From: Reinekea marinisedimentorum
GTDB lineage: Bacteria > Pseudomonadota > Gammaproteobacteria > Pseudomonadales > Natronospirillaceae
DNA: 64,000 nucleotides
Direction of reading: 5' to 3'
NCBI RefSeq assembly: GCF_004341165.1
Contig: NZ_SLZR01000002.1
Location: 1-64,000, forward strand
Of this stretch, positions 28,282-37,519 are shown in pieces. The first letter of the stretch is position 1. Every line of letters starts with the position of its first letter. The position numbers and the translations under genes are program-made. The notes under the pieces were generated by a model. The model was not told the DNA's origin. It made no database searches and worked only from the letters and a program-made list of their open reading frames with translations.

Positions 28282-28872
28282 TCAGTTAAACCACCAGCTG
28301 CGGTCGTTCAGGATCAACTCATAAATTTTTCGGTAGCCGATATCCGAGGGGTAGGTTTTACCGTTTTTGACCAGATCGCGCCGGTAGTCGATATCGTCCT
28401 GCAGGGCCGGCGCGATGCTGATGTAGGGCACACGCGCCTTCATGCACAGAGCGTGAAACAGTGTATTCAGGCGTTTAATACGGGCATTGCGCTGAGGGTC
28501 ATAAACAGGCGGCGGCCCGACCATCAGCATTTTATAGTGCGGCCGGGTTTGCAAAAGAATCTGCTTTAATGCAGCCACAGACTGTTGATTCGACAAAACC
28601 GGTTTACCGTCCTCCAGTGCCGTATCTTCAACACCGAAGGACAGAATCAGGCGGTTATCCGCACCCACAGGCAATCGCGGCGCAAGCTCATTCAGGCGCT
28701 CAGCGACCGCCGCGGTGCTCTGCCCGGGAATACCCAGATTATAGTAATTCAGCGGACCCAGGCTGCGTCCGGTTTCAATCATCAGGCGTCCTGCCCACCC
28801 GCGCATTTCGCGATCGCCAACGCCTTTGACAAAGCCATCACCCAATACACAGATGTTCAGTTCAGAAGTCAT
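28282..28872 (-). CDS. SGNH-hydrolase fold protein with altered catalytic residues (196 aa)
   Basis: Overall pattern is that of bacterial GDSL/SGNH esterases: N-terminal LNICVLGDGFVKGVGD, RGWAGRL, IPGQSTAAVAERL, LSFGVED, and C-terminal YPSDIGYRKIYELI. However the nucleophile position in GDSF is Gly13 (GDG), the block III Asn is Glu (GVED instead of GxND), and the catalytic His of the HPS-x-x-GY motif is Tyr174. Codons GGC and TAC are each one base from Ser and His codons. The fold is probably kept but esterase activity lost. It stands alone between the yigZ-like and chemoreceptor genes. Confidence 0.8.
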   Translation of the reverse strand: MTSELNICVLGDGFVKGVGDREMRGWAGRLMIETGRSLGPLNYYNLGIPGQSTAAVAERLNELAPRLPVGADNRLILSFGVEDTALEDGKPVLSNQQSVAALKQILLQTRPHYKMLMVGPPPVYDPQRNARIKRLNTLFHALCMKARVPYISIAPALQDDIDYRRDLVKNGKTYPSDIGYRKIYELILNDRSWWFN

Positions 28873-28959
28873 TCAATTTTATCCGGCTAAAAACTAACAC
28901 TGTTGTTATCGAACCGATGGTCAATTTCTTGAGTCGTTTAACTGCCGTATGGGTCACTC

Positions 28960-28975
28960 GTGGCGTATGCGCCAC
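28960..28975 (-). terminator. Hairpin at the end of the chemoreceptor gene
   Basis: GTGGCG-TATG-CGCCAC touches the stop codon. It shares GCGCCACTAG with the MITE-like element at 49622-49813, so it may be a fragment of the same repeat. No T-run follows. Confidence 0.35.
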
Positions 28976-30978
28976 TAGAGTTTAAACCGGCCAACCATTT
29001 CTACCTGATCCTGTGCCAGTTGAACCAGCACCTGCGATTGCTCATCGGCCTGACCAACGCCGGCATTGAACCCGGCACTGAGGTCTGAGATTCGTACCAC
29101 GTTCTCTGCCACTTCTTTTGCCACCGCGGTTTGCTGCTCGGCAGCCGAAGCGATGCTGGTGCTCTTTTCATCAATAGAGGATAGGTTTTGCAGCAGCCGC
29201 TCCAGTGCCTCACCAGCCTCCCGGGCTTTTTCGACGCTGTTCAGCGCATCCGCTTGGCTGGCCTGCATCATCTTGGTTGCCCCCTCCGAATTCTGCTGCA
29301 GGGTTTCGATCATGCCGGAAATTTCAGAGGTAGCATCCTGTGTTCGCTTAGCCAGCGAGCGTACTTCATCGGCGACCACGGCAAAGCCACGGCCTTGCTC
29401 ACCAGCACGCGCCGCTTCAATGGCCGCGTTCAGCGCCAGTAGGTTGGTCTGTTCGGCAATGCTTTGGATGACCACCATGATCTTTTCGATGTCTTCACTG
29501 CTTGTTTTCAGCTCCAGCATGGCCTGACTGGCCTTTTGTAGCTGGGTGTCCAGATCCTGAATGGCAACAACGTTGGAATCCATCAGTTCTTTGTTTTCCA
29601 GCGCTTCCCGGTTGGCACTGTGCACCTCGGCACTGGTTTCTTCGGCATTGGTCGCCACCTGTGAAATAGCCGACTCCATTTCAGTTACCGCTGCCGCTAC
29701 CGCATGGGTTTCCTCCATTTGCATGCGCACACGCGTTTTAATCTGCGAATTAACCTCATGGGCCTGTGCCGATGTGCTCTTCACCAGATTGGCGCCGTTG
29801 GATACCTCAGCCAGAATTTCTGACAGCGATTGCGCCAACGCATTTACGCCGCGGACAATGCTGACCAGCTCGGCACCGCCGGTTTCCGGCAGGCGGGTGG
29901 ATAAATCGCCTTCTGAGATCTGGCGCAGCCCTTTCTGAATGGCGTTGATCGGCCGTTTTATACCAATAATCAAGTTCCAGATAATCACGATGGCAACCAC
30001 TGTGGCAATAACACCGAAGATTGAAATCAACGAACGGGCACTGGCCAGCTGGTTCAGGGTTTTTTCCTCGGCGCTCGCCTGCACACCTTCTGCCAGCGCT
30101 ATCAGCGAGGAGATCATTTCATGGGCCTGCACCTCCATCTGGTGCAGCTCAACCAGCATTCGCTCGTGGTTCTGCAGCTCCTTCAGGTAATTGGAGCGGT
30201 TAACAAACAGTGACTCGGCGCCGGTAAACAGTCCCTCACTCTGAACGATCAGATCGCTGGTCACGGAACCAAAGCTGCCGATATCCTGTTCAATAACCTG
30301 CCAGACCTGTTGCCATTCCTGATAGGTTGTACTCGCCTCTTCACGATAATCCAGCACGGAAGCGGGGTCTGTTTGCTGCATGGCAGAGGCCGTTAACTCA
30401 AACAGGGCTTCAACCAGATTAGAAAAACGCCCCAGTGCCAGACGCGCGCTAATCATCGACGCCTCACCATCAACGTAATCGGCAATATCAGTTAGCTCAG
30501 TCTCCAGCTGACGGAACATCTCATCACGAAAAGCGCTTTGTTCATTCAGTCTGCCAGCAACCTGCTGCTCACGCTGAACAACTTCCATAAACGCTTCGGC
30601 AGACTGAAAATTCTGCGCCGCCAGACTCACGACACTGGCATTCAGTGCGCTGTCATCACTGTACTCAGCAAGCTTTTCCGTAGCGTCTAAACTGCTGCTT
30701 TCCCATTGCTGAAACTCCTGCTGCAACGATTGCTGGCTGGTTGTGGATTCTGCCTGTGCATAACGGTTCACTACCAGGTTAGCACTCAGCAAGCCGACCT
30801 GAATATCGGAAACGACGGCCTTTAACGGGCTTGCCCGGTTAGTAATATTACTTAACTGATCTCTTGTCGATTCAAAGCCGCGAATGGCAACGAACGCAAG
30901 AATAACCAGCGTTGAGATAAGAATAACACCGACAAGAATGGCTCGGTTTACCAAACTGATGGGACCGGTAAATTTCAT
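28975..30978 (-). CDS. Methyl-accepting chemotaxis protein
   Basis: A transmembrane chemoreceptor of 667 aa. TM1 is ~12-34 ([20 protein letters not shown]), the large periplasmic sensor (~35-320) is helical and Gln/Glu-rich, TM2 ~ [20 protein letters not shown], then a HAMP domain ([20 protein letters not shown]) and the cytoplasmic signalling domain with the invariant hairpin tip [20 protein letters not shown] and [12 protein letters not shown]. No C-terminal CheR-tethering pentapeptide is seen (ends GRFKL). The ATG at 30978 has AAAGGTG upstream and gives the short N-tail; the open frame begins at 31023. The ligand is unknown. Confidence 0.95.
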   Translation of the reverse strand: MKFTGPISLVNRAILVGVILISTLVILAFVAIRGFESTRDQLSNITNRASPLKAVVSDIQVGLLSANLVVNRYAQAESTTSQQSLQQEFQQWESSSLDATEKLAEYSDDSALNASVVSLAAQNFQSAEAFMEVVQREQQVAGRLNEQSAFRDEMFRQLETELTDIADYVDGEASMISARLALGRFSNLVEALFELTASAMQQTDPASVLDYREEASTTYQEWQQVWQVIEQDIGSFGSVTSDLIVQSEGLFTGAESLFVNRSNYLKELQNHERMLVELHQMEVQAHEMISSLIALAEGVQASAEEKTLNQLASARSLISIFGVIATVVAIVIIWNLIIGIKRPINAIQKGLRQISEGDLSTRLPETGGAELVSIVRGVNALAQSLSEILAEVSNGANLVKSTSAQAHEVNSQIKTRVRMQMEETHAVAAAVTEMESAISQVATNAEETSAEVHSANREALENKELMDSNVVAIQDLDTQLQKASQAMLELKTSSEDIEKIMVVIQSIAEQTNLLALNAAIEAARAGEQGRGFAVVADEVRSLAKRTQDATSEISGMIETLQQNSEGATKMMQASQADALNSVEKAREAGEALERLLQNLSSIDEKSTSIASAAEQQTAVAKEVAENVVRISDLSAGFNAGVGQADEQSQVLVQLAQDQVEMVGRFKL

Positions 30979-31209
30979 ACTGCTGACACCTTTACATCTG
31001 TGAAAATTGAATATTTCGCCCAACTGCAGCCGAGTAATTAAATTCCGTTTAGGTTCCGCGAGTATAATGAGAGGCGTTCTGAACTATTTTTTTTAATATT
31101 ATTATTGGAATAACGATAGACTATTTTTTTCAACCACGGTTAATCTAAGTCTAAAGACCGGCAAAAAATAACAAACTGTAACTAAATTCAGTTTTCCTTT
31201 GGGGACATC

Positions 31210-32076
31210 ATGGCAGACAGAAGAACCAGCAAGTTTCATGTATTACAGACCGATGAAGATCAGGGTTCACTTTCTGCCTGGCAACTCGAACTTAACGACA
31301 TTATTTTTGGTGCCGAGTCGCGCAAGGGTAAAGCCTTCGATGTCTTTCTGATCGTTGCCATTTTGCTCAGTGTTGTGGCGGTAATGCTCGAAAGCGTCTC
31401 ACTATTAAGTGATTTTTATCGACGGCCGCTCTATTTACTTGAGTGGTTTTTTACCCTGGCATTCACGCTGGAATACTTCCTGCGGCTTTCCTGTGTGCGT
31501 CATCCGCTAAAGTATGCGTTCAGCTTTTATGGCATTGTTGATCTGCTTTCCATTATTCCAACCTACCTGTCGATCTTTATTCCCGGTGCAAATACACTGT
31601 TGGTGATTCGCATTCTGCGCATCTTGCGGGTGTTCCGTGTTTTAAAGCTGTTCAGTTACATGCACGAGGCCGAACAACTGGTTTGGGCCATGCGCTCCAG
31701 CAAAAGAAAGATCCTGGTATTCCTGTATTTTGTTTGCACCATTGTGGTGGTGTTCGGTTCGATCATGTACATGGTGGAAGGGCCGGCGAACGGCTTTACC
31801 TCAATTCCCAAAAGCATCTACTGGGCCATCGTAACCCTAACCACGGTCGGCTACGGTGATGTAACACCGTCAACGGCTTTTGGTCAGATGATCGCATCGG
31901 CAACGATGATCACCGGCTACGCCATTATTGCCGTACCCACCGGCATTTACACAGCAGAATTAACACAGGCCATGCGTGCCAAACGCGATGCCAGAGGCTG
32001 TATCGGCTGTGGTAAAACTGGCCACGAGCTGGATGCAGATTACTGCCGGCATTGTGGTCATGAATTACCGGAATGA
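31210..32076 (+). CDS. Voltage-gated K+ channel family protein with C-terminal zinc ribbon
   Basis: A 288-aa six-TM channel subunit. S1-S3 occupy ~45-130; S4 has regularly spaced Arg (LLVIRILRILRVFRVLKLF); S5 (KILVFLYFVCTIVVVFGSIM), the pore helix and selectivity filter TLTTVGYGDVTP, and S6 (MIASATMITGYAIIAVPTGI) follow, as in KvAP-like bacterial channels. The C-terminal ~25 residues are a four-Cys zinc ribbon, CIGCGKTG...CRHCGHE, in place of an RCK domain. Start ATG 31210 follows GGGGA. Divergent from the chemoreceptor gene. K+ selectivity follows from GYGD; voltage gating is inferred from S4. Confidence 0.93.
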   Translation: MADRRTSKFHVLQTDEDQGSLSAWQLELNDIIFGAESRKGKAFDVFLIVAILLSVVAVMLESVSLLSDFYRRPLYLLEWFFTLAFTLEYFLRLSCVRHPLKYAFSFYGIVDLLSIIPTYLSIFIPGANTLLVIRILRILRVFRVLKLFSYMHEAEQLVWAMRSSKRKILVFLYFVCTIVVVFGSIMYMVEGPANGFTSIPKSIYWAIVTLTTVGYGDVTPSTAFGQMIASATMITGYAIIAVPTGIYTAELTQAMRAKRDARGCIGCGKTGHELDADYCRHCGHELPE

Positions 32077-32089
32077 ACCGTACAGTTTT

Positions 32090-32896
32090 TTATTGCGGTA
32101 AATATTTGGCAGGCAGCCGGCTGAATAGACGCTGGGTATTTTCCCGGCACGCCTGAGTGAAGCTTGCTAACGGTATCGCTCTCGCCGTGGCCAGCGCCTC
32201 GGCAACTTCCCGCAAGGCCAATAACGGGTTATCACCGCCAGCAGATTTATTCGCCATGAACGGTGCGTCGGTTTCCAGCACAATGCGGCTCATCGGCAAC
32301 TGCCGAAACACCTGCTGCAACTTCGGCGATTGCAGCACCAGTGGCCCGGCACCCAGGCAATAACCCAGGGCAAGGTACTGTTCAGCAATTTGAAGGCTGC
32401 CGGAAAACGCATGCACGACGCCGCAGACGCGGGGGAATTTCTTCAGTATTTGCAGCAGCTCGTTATGGGCTTTAACGCCATGCAGTATCACCGGCAGGCC
32501 ATGCTGGTCTGCAAGCGCCATCTGCCGGTTAAGGCTATCGATCTGAATGTCTTTTGCCGGCCTTGACACCCTGCCCTGATAAAAATCCAGACCAATCTCG
32601 CCGATGGCCACCGGCGAATGCTGCACAATCGCAGCGGCCAGGGATCTGGCTTCCTGTTCCGGGTTGTTAACATACCAGGGGTGTGTGCCCAGTGCGCAGA
32701 AGACGCCTTCGCTGTTAAGCCCAATAACCTGCGGCCACTGATCAGGCTCGATACCCGGCACAATAAACTGTGCAATGCCCTGAGCCCTTGCCTGCGCCAG
32801 TTTTTCGGCAACACCGTCAACGGCATCGAGGTGGCAATGGCTGTCGATGAAACAAGCCGGAGCTAAGCACGACTCTGTGAACTCAGTAGTAGGCAT
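32090..32896 (-). CDS. TatD family metal-dependent hydrolase
   Basis: A TIM-barrel metallohydrolase of the TatD DNase family, 268 aa. Metal ligands: H20 and H22 in FIDSHCHLD, Glu in VAIGEIGLDF, His in VILHGVKAH and HAFSGSLQIAEQYL, and Asp in VLETDAPFM. TatD proteins have DNase or tRNA-quality-control activities. The ATG at 32896 lies inside the end of the upstream DUF2799 gene (14-bp overlap), indicating translational coupling; the open frame runs further to 33010 but that part overlaps the neighbour and does not align. Confidence 0.9.
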   Translation of the reverse strand: MPTTEFTESCLAPACFIDSHCHLDAVDGVAEKLAQARAQGIAQFIVPGIEPDQWPQVIGLNSEGVFCALGTHPWYVNNPEQEARSLAAAIVQHSPVAIGEIGLDFYQGRVSRPAKDIQIDSLNRQMALADQHGLPVILHGVKAHNELLQILKKFPRVCGVVHAFSGSLQIAEQYLALGYCLGAGPLVLQSPKLQQVFRQLPMSRIVLETDAPFMANKSAGGDNPLLALREVAEALATARAIPLASFTQACRENTQRLFSRLPAKYLPQ

Positions 32897-33503
32897 ACTT
32901 TTCTTCAAGCACCTGAAGCTTGGCCTGTGCTTCGGCGGTTTCCACAATAATCTGTCTGTTACGCTCTTCCAGGCCGCCAAGATCCTGCTGCATCTGACTG
33001 ATTTCAGCATTCAAGGTGTAGCGGTCGGCAATGGATGTGGTATCTGCCAGCATCAGATTGGTTTTATCGATGATCTGGTTCTGCAGGGCTTCAATGTTGT
33101 TTTCATTTTGACGCTGCTCATCGTTGAGCGAACTGATCAGACTGCTCACCGAGTAAATTTGCTTACCGGCCTCATAGCCATCCAGGAACGATGCTTCCAA
33201 ACCGGAAGGGCAAATGCCGCTGTAGTTGTAACCCCGTTTCCCCTGCGCAAAACCATTGCTGGTGGTACAGAAGCGTATCACGCCCTCTTCATAGCCATCC
33301 TGATAATCCCTGAATACCGGCGTAATACCATGCTTGGCACAGGCCTCGCGATGAGAAGCAATGCGGGTATCGGCGTAGCCGCGTGCACCATCCTCATAGC
33401 CAATCTGATACCAGTCTGCGGTCAGGCATTCATCTTTATTCAGTGTGGCACACCCGCTCACGACAACGATCAATAGCGGCCATAGAACCAGCAGCTTGTT
33501 CAT
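32883..33503 (-). CDS. DUF2799-type lipoprotein (206 aa)
   Basis: An envelope lipoprotein with a signal peptide (MNKLLVLWPLLIVVVSGC, lipobox VSGC). The mature part contains the Cys/Tyr/Gly-rich DUF2799 pattern: TADWYQIGYEDGARGYA, HREACAKHGI, YQDGYEEGVIRFC, GKRGYNYSGICP, LEASFLDGYEAGKQIY. The last ~80 residues are a predicted coiled coil (NEQRQ-like, LNAEISQMQQDLGGLEERNR). Function of DUF2799 is unknown. ATG at 33503 chosen as the signal-peptide start; the frame opens at 33515. Coupled to the tatD-family gene. Confidence 0.85.
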   Translation of the reverse strand: MNKLLVLWPLLIVVVSGCATLNKDECLTADWYQIGYEDGARGYADTRIASHREACAKHGITPVFRDYQDGYEEGVIRFCTTSNGFAQGKRGYNYSGICPSGLEASFLDGYEAGKQIYSVSSLISSLNDEQRQNENNIEALQNQIIDKTNLMLADTTSIADRYTLNAEISQMQQDLGGLEERNRQIIVETAEAQAKLQVLEEKYAYY

Positions 33504-33584
33504 AAATAACTCCAAAAAACAGATTTTATTTTTTTAAACTCAAAGCCTAAGAGATGCAACTTAACCGGCTATGAACCGCCTTAG

Positions 33585-34358
33585 TCAGGCACCTTCAGGA
33601 AAGTTACGCAATGGTAATTGAACTGGAGCATAGTTTAAAACCGACGAAAGCGGTGCCGTTTGCGTGAGCTCGTATTGGGCGGGGTCGAGCTCCCGGAAGA
33701 AGCGGATGGTTTCCGCATAGGGGTGACAGATCACGGTGATGTTTTCGCCGTCACGGGCACGGTCTACCGCCTTTTGCCATTGGCCGGCGATAAACTCCTG
33801 AGTCTGGTAATGATCGAGGAAAATCTGCCTTATCGACCACGGGATATGCGCATCGCGTGCAGCTTCCCAGGCGATGGTGGTGGCGATGGTTCGGCTGTCA
33901 AAAAAATAGAAACCGGCCTGTTTCAGCTCCTTCATCACCCAATTCATGGCTTCTCTGTCTTGCGTTAACCGGCTGCCCATATGGTTTGACAAGCCGACCG
34001 CATACGGCACGCTCTGAATGGCCTTTTGCAGGTTGGCCAACAATTGCACCTTGCCGTCGGCACGGTCGAGGCCAAGAGCGCCGAGTGGAAAGTCGGTGGT
34101 GTTTGACATGGGAGCATGAATGATGACCTCTTTGCTTCTGGCGTGCGCATACTCCGCCAGCTCTTGCGAAAAAGGCCGGCCGGGCATAACAGCAACGGTA
34201 GAGACCCATGGAATATCAATGGCTTCTCTGCCGATGTCACGCTGATTACCGAGGTCATCCAGTATCAGTACAATGGATCCGGAAGCGTAAGAATGGCTGG
34301 CGCTACAGAACAGCAGCGCCAGCAGATGAAGTGCAACGAGGGCTTTAACGGCTCGCAT
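33585..34358 (-). CDS. yibQ: Divergent polysaccharide deacetylase family protein (YibQ-like)
   Basis: A periplasmic protein of the DUF610/YibQ branch of the NodB-like superfamily, 257 aa. The signal peptide is ~1-25 (ending SHSYA). Conserved elements: IVLILDDLGNQ (DD motif), TVAVMPGRPFSQELAEYA, VIIHAPMSN, VGLSNHMGSRLTQD and FFDSRTIA. Members are associated with septal peptidoglycan genes but their substrate is not established. The start overlaps the ctpA stop by 14 bp, matching the conserved envC-ctpA-yibQ order. Confidence 0.9.
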   Translation of the reverse strand: MRAVKALVALHLLALLFCSASHSYASGSIVLILDDLGNQRDIGREAIDIPWVSTVAVMPGRPFSQELAEYAHARSKEVIIHAPMSNTTDFPLGALGLDRADGKVQLLANLQKAIQSVPYAVGLSNHMGSRLTQDREAMNWVMKELKQAGFYFFDSRTIATTIAWEAARDAHIPWSIRQIFLDHYQTQEFIAGQWQKAVDRARDGENITVICHPYAETIRFFRELDPAQYELTQTAPLSSVLNYAPVQLPLRNFPEGA

Positions 34359-35655
34359 TCAGAATAGAAATTCCCTTCAGCACCGTCAGTGCCTGATAAA
34401 GCTGGTAATCATCTTCTGCCAGCTCAGCTTCTGCTTTCTGCGTACTTTCTGCAGTCGCTTTGCTATCGCTGTCGGCATCACCGTTCGGGTTATCCAATGC
34501 CCCGGCCAGATCAGCTTCTTTATAGAACGGGTCATTCTGGTTCTGGGTTAATGAACCCTGACGAATGATGATATCCGGCTCAATACCCTGCGCCTGAATA
34601 GAACGGCCACTTGGCGTGAAGTAACGCGCCGTGGTCAGCTTCAGTGCATGATCCTGACTCAATGGCAGAATGGTTTGCACAGAACCCTTACCGAACGAAC
34701 GGGTACCCAGAATCAAGCCACGCTTGTGATCCTGAATCGCGCCGGCAACAATTTCCGATGCCGATGCGGAACCGCCATTGATCAATACCACCAGGTTGAC
34801 GCCATTACTCGGGTCATCACTGTGCGCCACGAAACGGCTGTCTGAGTTGGAGATGCGCCCTTCGGTATACACAATCAGGCCTTCATCGATCAGTGCATCG
34901 ACCACGGCAACGGATGCCTGCAGCACGCCGCCCGGGTTATTACGCAGGTCGAGTACCAAGCCCTTGAGGCCGTTCTCGGTTTCGTCGTTCAGAGCCTTAA
35001 TGGCATCTTCAAAATCGTTACCGGTACGCTCCTGGAAGGCCGAGATGCGAATGTATCCGAAATCCGGTTCCAGCATACGGTGGCGAATACTGGTGATCTT
35101 GATAATGTCGCGGGTGATCTCAACGGTCAGCGGTCCGGATTCACCTTCACGCAAAACGGTCAGTTCAATATCGGTACCCGGCTCGCCACGCATCAGATTA
35201 ACGGCATCGTTAATGGTCATGCCCTTAACCGGTGTATCGTCGATCTGAGTGATTAAATCGCCGGACTGCATGCCGGCTTTATAGGCAGGGGTATCGTCAA
35301 TTGGAGAAACAACACGCACAAAGCCGGTTTCATCCAGAGTAATTTCGATACCCAGGCCACCAAACTCACCCGAGGTACTCTCGCGCAGATCGGCAAAATC
35401 ATCCGGGGTCAGGTAATCGGAGTGCGGGTCAAGGCCCCGGAGCATGCCTTCAATGGCGGCTTCAATGAGCTCTTCATCGGTCACTTCTTCCACATAGCTT
35501 TGCTTAATACGCTCCAGCACCTGAGACATTAAGCGCACTTCATCGATAGGCAGCCGGGTTTCACTGTTCGCCTGCGCGCCAGTGGTTAAGCCGACAGCAA
35601 TGCCAATGATCAGCGCTGTCGTAGCAGCCAGTACTGGGTTACGAATTAATCTCAT
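34345..35655 (-). CDS. ctpA: S41 family carboxy-terminal processing protease
   Basis: A periplasmic PDZ serine protease of the CtpA/Prc family, 436 aa. N-terminal signal or anchor MRLIRNPVLAATTALIIG; PDZ domain ~95-175 (GLGIEITLDETGFVRVVSPI); S41 core with LVLDLRNNPGGVLQ, catalytic S298 in GGSASASE and K323 in RSFGKGSVQ, 25 residues apart as in E. coli Prc. CtpA homologues turn over peptidoglycan endopeptidases in Pseudomonas. ATG 35655 with AAAGGAA was chosen over the open frame start at 35697. It follows envC after 48 bp and overlaps yibQ. Confidence 0.95.
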   Translation of the reverse strand: MRLIRNPVLAATTALIIGIAVGLTTGAQANSETRLPIDEVRLMSQVLERIKQSYVEEVTDEELIEAAIEGMLRGLDPHSDYLTPDDFADLRESTSGEFGGLGIEITLDETGFVRVVSPIDDTPAYKAGMQSGDLITQIDDTPVKGMTINDAVNLMRGEPGTDIELTVLREGESGPLTVEITRDIIKITSIRHRMLEPDFGYIRISAFQERTGNDFEDAIKALNDETENGLKGLVLDLRNNPGGVLQASVAVVDALIDEGLIVYTEGRISNSDSRFVAHSDDPSNGVNLVVLINGGSASASEIVAGAIQDHKRGLILGTRSFGKGSVQTILPLSQDHALKLTTARYFTPSGRSIQAQGIEPDIIIRQGSLTQNQNDPFYKEADLAGALDNPNGDADSDSKATAESTQKAEAELAEDDYQLYQALTVLKGISILNASR

Positions 35656-35703
35656 AACAGTTCCTTTAACATCAGTTGTTTCATTCATTTCATTCACATG
35701 GGC

Positions 35704-36852
35704 CTACCTTTTACTCAACCAGGCGGATGGATTGACTGGTTCGCCATCTATACGAAACTCAAAGTATAGACCGCTGCGGCTATAGCCACCGGACTGGCCA
35801 ACCTCGGCAATTACCTCACCGGCTTCAACCCAGCTGCCGACATCTTTCAGCAATGCCTGGTTACGGCCGTAAAGTGACCAGACGCCATCGCCGTGGTCAA
35901 CAATCAGCAGTAAGCCGCTGGATTTAAAGAAGTCTGCAAAGATTACCCGGCCGCCATGTATCGCCTTCACTTCCGTGCCCGACGATGCCTCTATCAGCCA
36001 ACCCTGCCATTTCAAAGCAGTGCCATCAATAGAGCGACCATACTGATTTACCAGCTTACCGGCTACCGGCCAGGATAATTTACCCTTAACTTTACCAATT
36101 GCTTCTAAACCGGGAAATTCAAGGCTCATGGCATCCAGTTTGGCCTGTAATTGCGCAATAAGTTCCGTCATGCGCTCCCGTTCGGCTTCTTTGCGGGCGA
36201 TTTCTGCCTGTGTATTGGCGGTCTCTGTTTTCAGGTTCGCAATCACCTGCTCACGCCGGTTCTTCTGTTGCGACAATTCATTCAGCTGAGCCGTGAGCGC
36301 AGCTTTATCTTCGCTCAGCTTATTGCGGGTGGCCGTTTCAGCCTCGATGGTCTGTGCCAGAAGTCGCTGCTCCTCCAGCCAGGCGGTCAGCTGTTGCTGC
36401 TGGTTATCGGTTAAAGCAGAGAAGTAATACAGCTGACGGGACATTTCCTCTGGTCGCTGGCCGGATAAAATAAGCTTCAGCAGCGGAAAGTTATTCTGTT
36501 TATAGGCAAGCCGGAGAATTTCAGCCATCTCGTCCTGTTTTTCGGCCTGTCGCTGCTCCAGCTTTGAGCGCTGCGCGGCCAGTTCATCTAAACGGCTGTT
36601 ATTGGCCTTGATGCCGCTATTCAATTGCCGAATGCCGGTTTGTATTCGCCCTATCTCGCTTTCAACCTGCTGCAACGCCTGGCGCTGTTTGGAGGCATCC
36701 TGATTTTGCTTGGCCAGCCTGGACTGCAGGGATTTTAACTCTTTGCTGATGTATTCAAGCTGTTGCCTGCTCTGATCAAGATCATCGGCCTGAGCAAAGG
36801 GGAACAACAGCAGGCAACACAACAGGATACTTATAATTCGAAAATCTGACAC
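35704..36852 (-). CDS. envC: Murein hydrolase activator EnvC
   Basis: EnvC activates periplasmic amidases (AmiA/AmiB type) at the division site. The 382-aa protein has a signal peptide (~1-22, PFAQA), a long coiled coil (~25-245) rich in Gln/Glu/Lys, and a C-terminal LytM (M23) domain from ~260. The LytM metal site is degenerate: LIVDHGDGVWSLYGRNQALL is kept but the usual HxH strand is YFEFRID, so it is an activator, not an enzyme. In relatives gpmI is directly upstream; here gpmI is 16.4 kb away. Confidence 0.93.
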   Translation of the reverse strand: MSDFRIISILLCCLLLFPFAQADDLDQSRQQLEYISKELKSLQSRLAKQNQDASKQRQALQQVESEIGRIQTGIRQLNSGIKANNSRLDELAAQRSKLEQRQAEKQDEMAEILRLAYKQNNFPLLKLILSGQRPEEMSRQLYYFSALTDNQQQQLTAWLEEQRLLAQTIEAETATRNKLSEDKAALTAQLNELSQQKNRREQVIANLKTETANTQAEIARKEAERERMTELIAQLQAKLDAMSLEFPGLEAIGKVKGKLSWPVAGKLVNQYGRSIDGTALKWQGWLIEASSGTEVKAIHGGRVIFADFFKSSGLLLIVDHGDGVWSLYGRNQALLKDVGSWVEAGEVIAEVGQSGGYSRSGLYFEFRIDGEPVNPSAWLSKR

Positions 36853-37023
36853 GGATGCGATTCATTGCTGACTTTGGCGAAATCTTATCAGCAGAAAAGT
36901 GAGCTGTCGCTACAAGGTATGGTATCCATTTCACAATAAGCCAGATCGAATACTGAGATGCACTATATAAGAGGCATTGATATTGCTTTGACTCTGCGAC
37001 TAATCAAGCAAGGTGGGACGTAG

Positions 37024-37380
37024 ATGACTTACACCAAATCAATGATTGATCTGATAAAAGAGATACGGCGTCGTGCAGATGCCGACACCAAACCGAATAT
37101 CAAGATGGCCAATCCGGAATTATTATCTGAATTAACCGATATTTTCCAGAAAACCAAAGATGCCATCACCCTGGCACTGATCAAGGAATTGTTCCAGCTG
37201 GCCGGTGAACCGTGGGCCCACGCGTTATCTGAGAATACGACAGAGCACCCTCGAAAAATCCTGAAAACCTACCGCGGCCAAACTCAACTGGTCGACAGCC
37301 CGTTAACACAGGAAGCTGATCAGCCCCAGCATAAGCCCCCCGTACGGATCTACCGAGGCCAGATTGTCAACAAAGTCTGA
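37024..37380 (+). CDS. Hypothetical protein with two YRGQ motifs (118 aa)
   Basis: Unrecognised soluble protein. Residues 1-70 are helical (MIDLIKEIRRRAD, ELTDIFQKTKDAITLALIKE); the C-terminal part has two copies of an aromatic-Arg-Gly-Gln motif, KTYRGQTQL and RIYRGQIVN, about 27 residues apart, with Pro/Gln-rich linkers. A good ribosome-binding site (AAGGTGGG) precedes the ATG. It lies at the left border of the segment separating gpmI from envC and is transcribed divergently from envC. The motif repetition suggests a short repeat recognised by a partner, which is inference. Confidence 0.65.
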   Translation: MTYTKSMIDLIKEIRRRADADTKPNIKMANPELLSELTDIFQKTKDAITLALIKELFQLAGEPWAHALSENTTEHPRKILKTYRGQTQLVDSPLTQEADQPQHKPPVRIYRGQIVNKV

Positions 37381-37440
37381 CGTGGCTAACCTGCACCGCA
37401 AAAGAGCAGTGATCCGGGTTTTCTGCGCTAAAAAAGACAA

Positions 37441-37458
37441 GCCCGTCGGTTGACGGGC
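37441..37458. terminator. Bidirectional terminator between the YRGQ protein and uxuA
   Basis: GCCCGTC-GGTT-GACGGGC is a perfect 7-bp stem. On the minus strand it is followed by TTGTCTTTTTT, fitting termination of gntR-uxuA. Confidence 0.8.
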
Positions 37459-37481
37459 CTGGTTGTTGATACATTCAATTG

Positions 37482-37519
37482 GGTTCAGTCGTTAAACAAT
37501 TAGAGGTTCAGTCGTTAAA
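37482..37519. repeat. Short tandem duplication at the uxuA 3' end
   Basis: GGTTCAGTCGTTAAA occurs at 37482-37496 and 37505-37519; the right copy contains the uxuA stop codon. A 23-bp-period duplication of the gene end. Confidence 0.85.
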
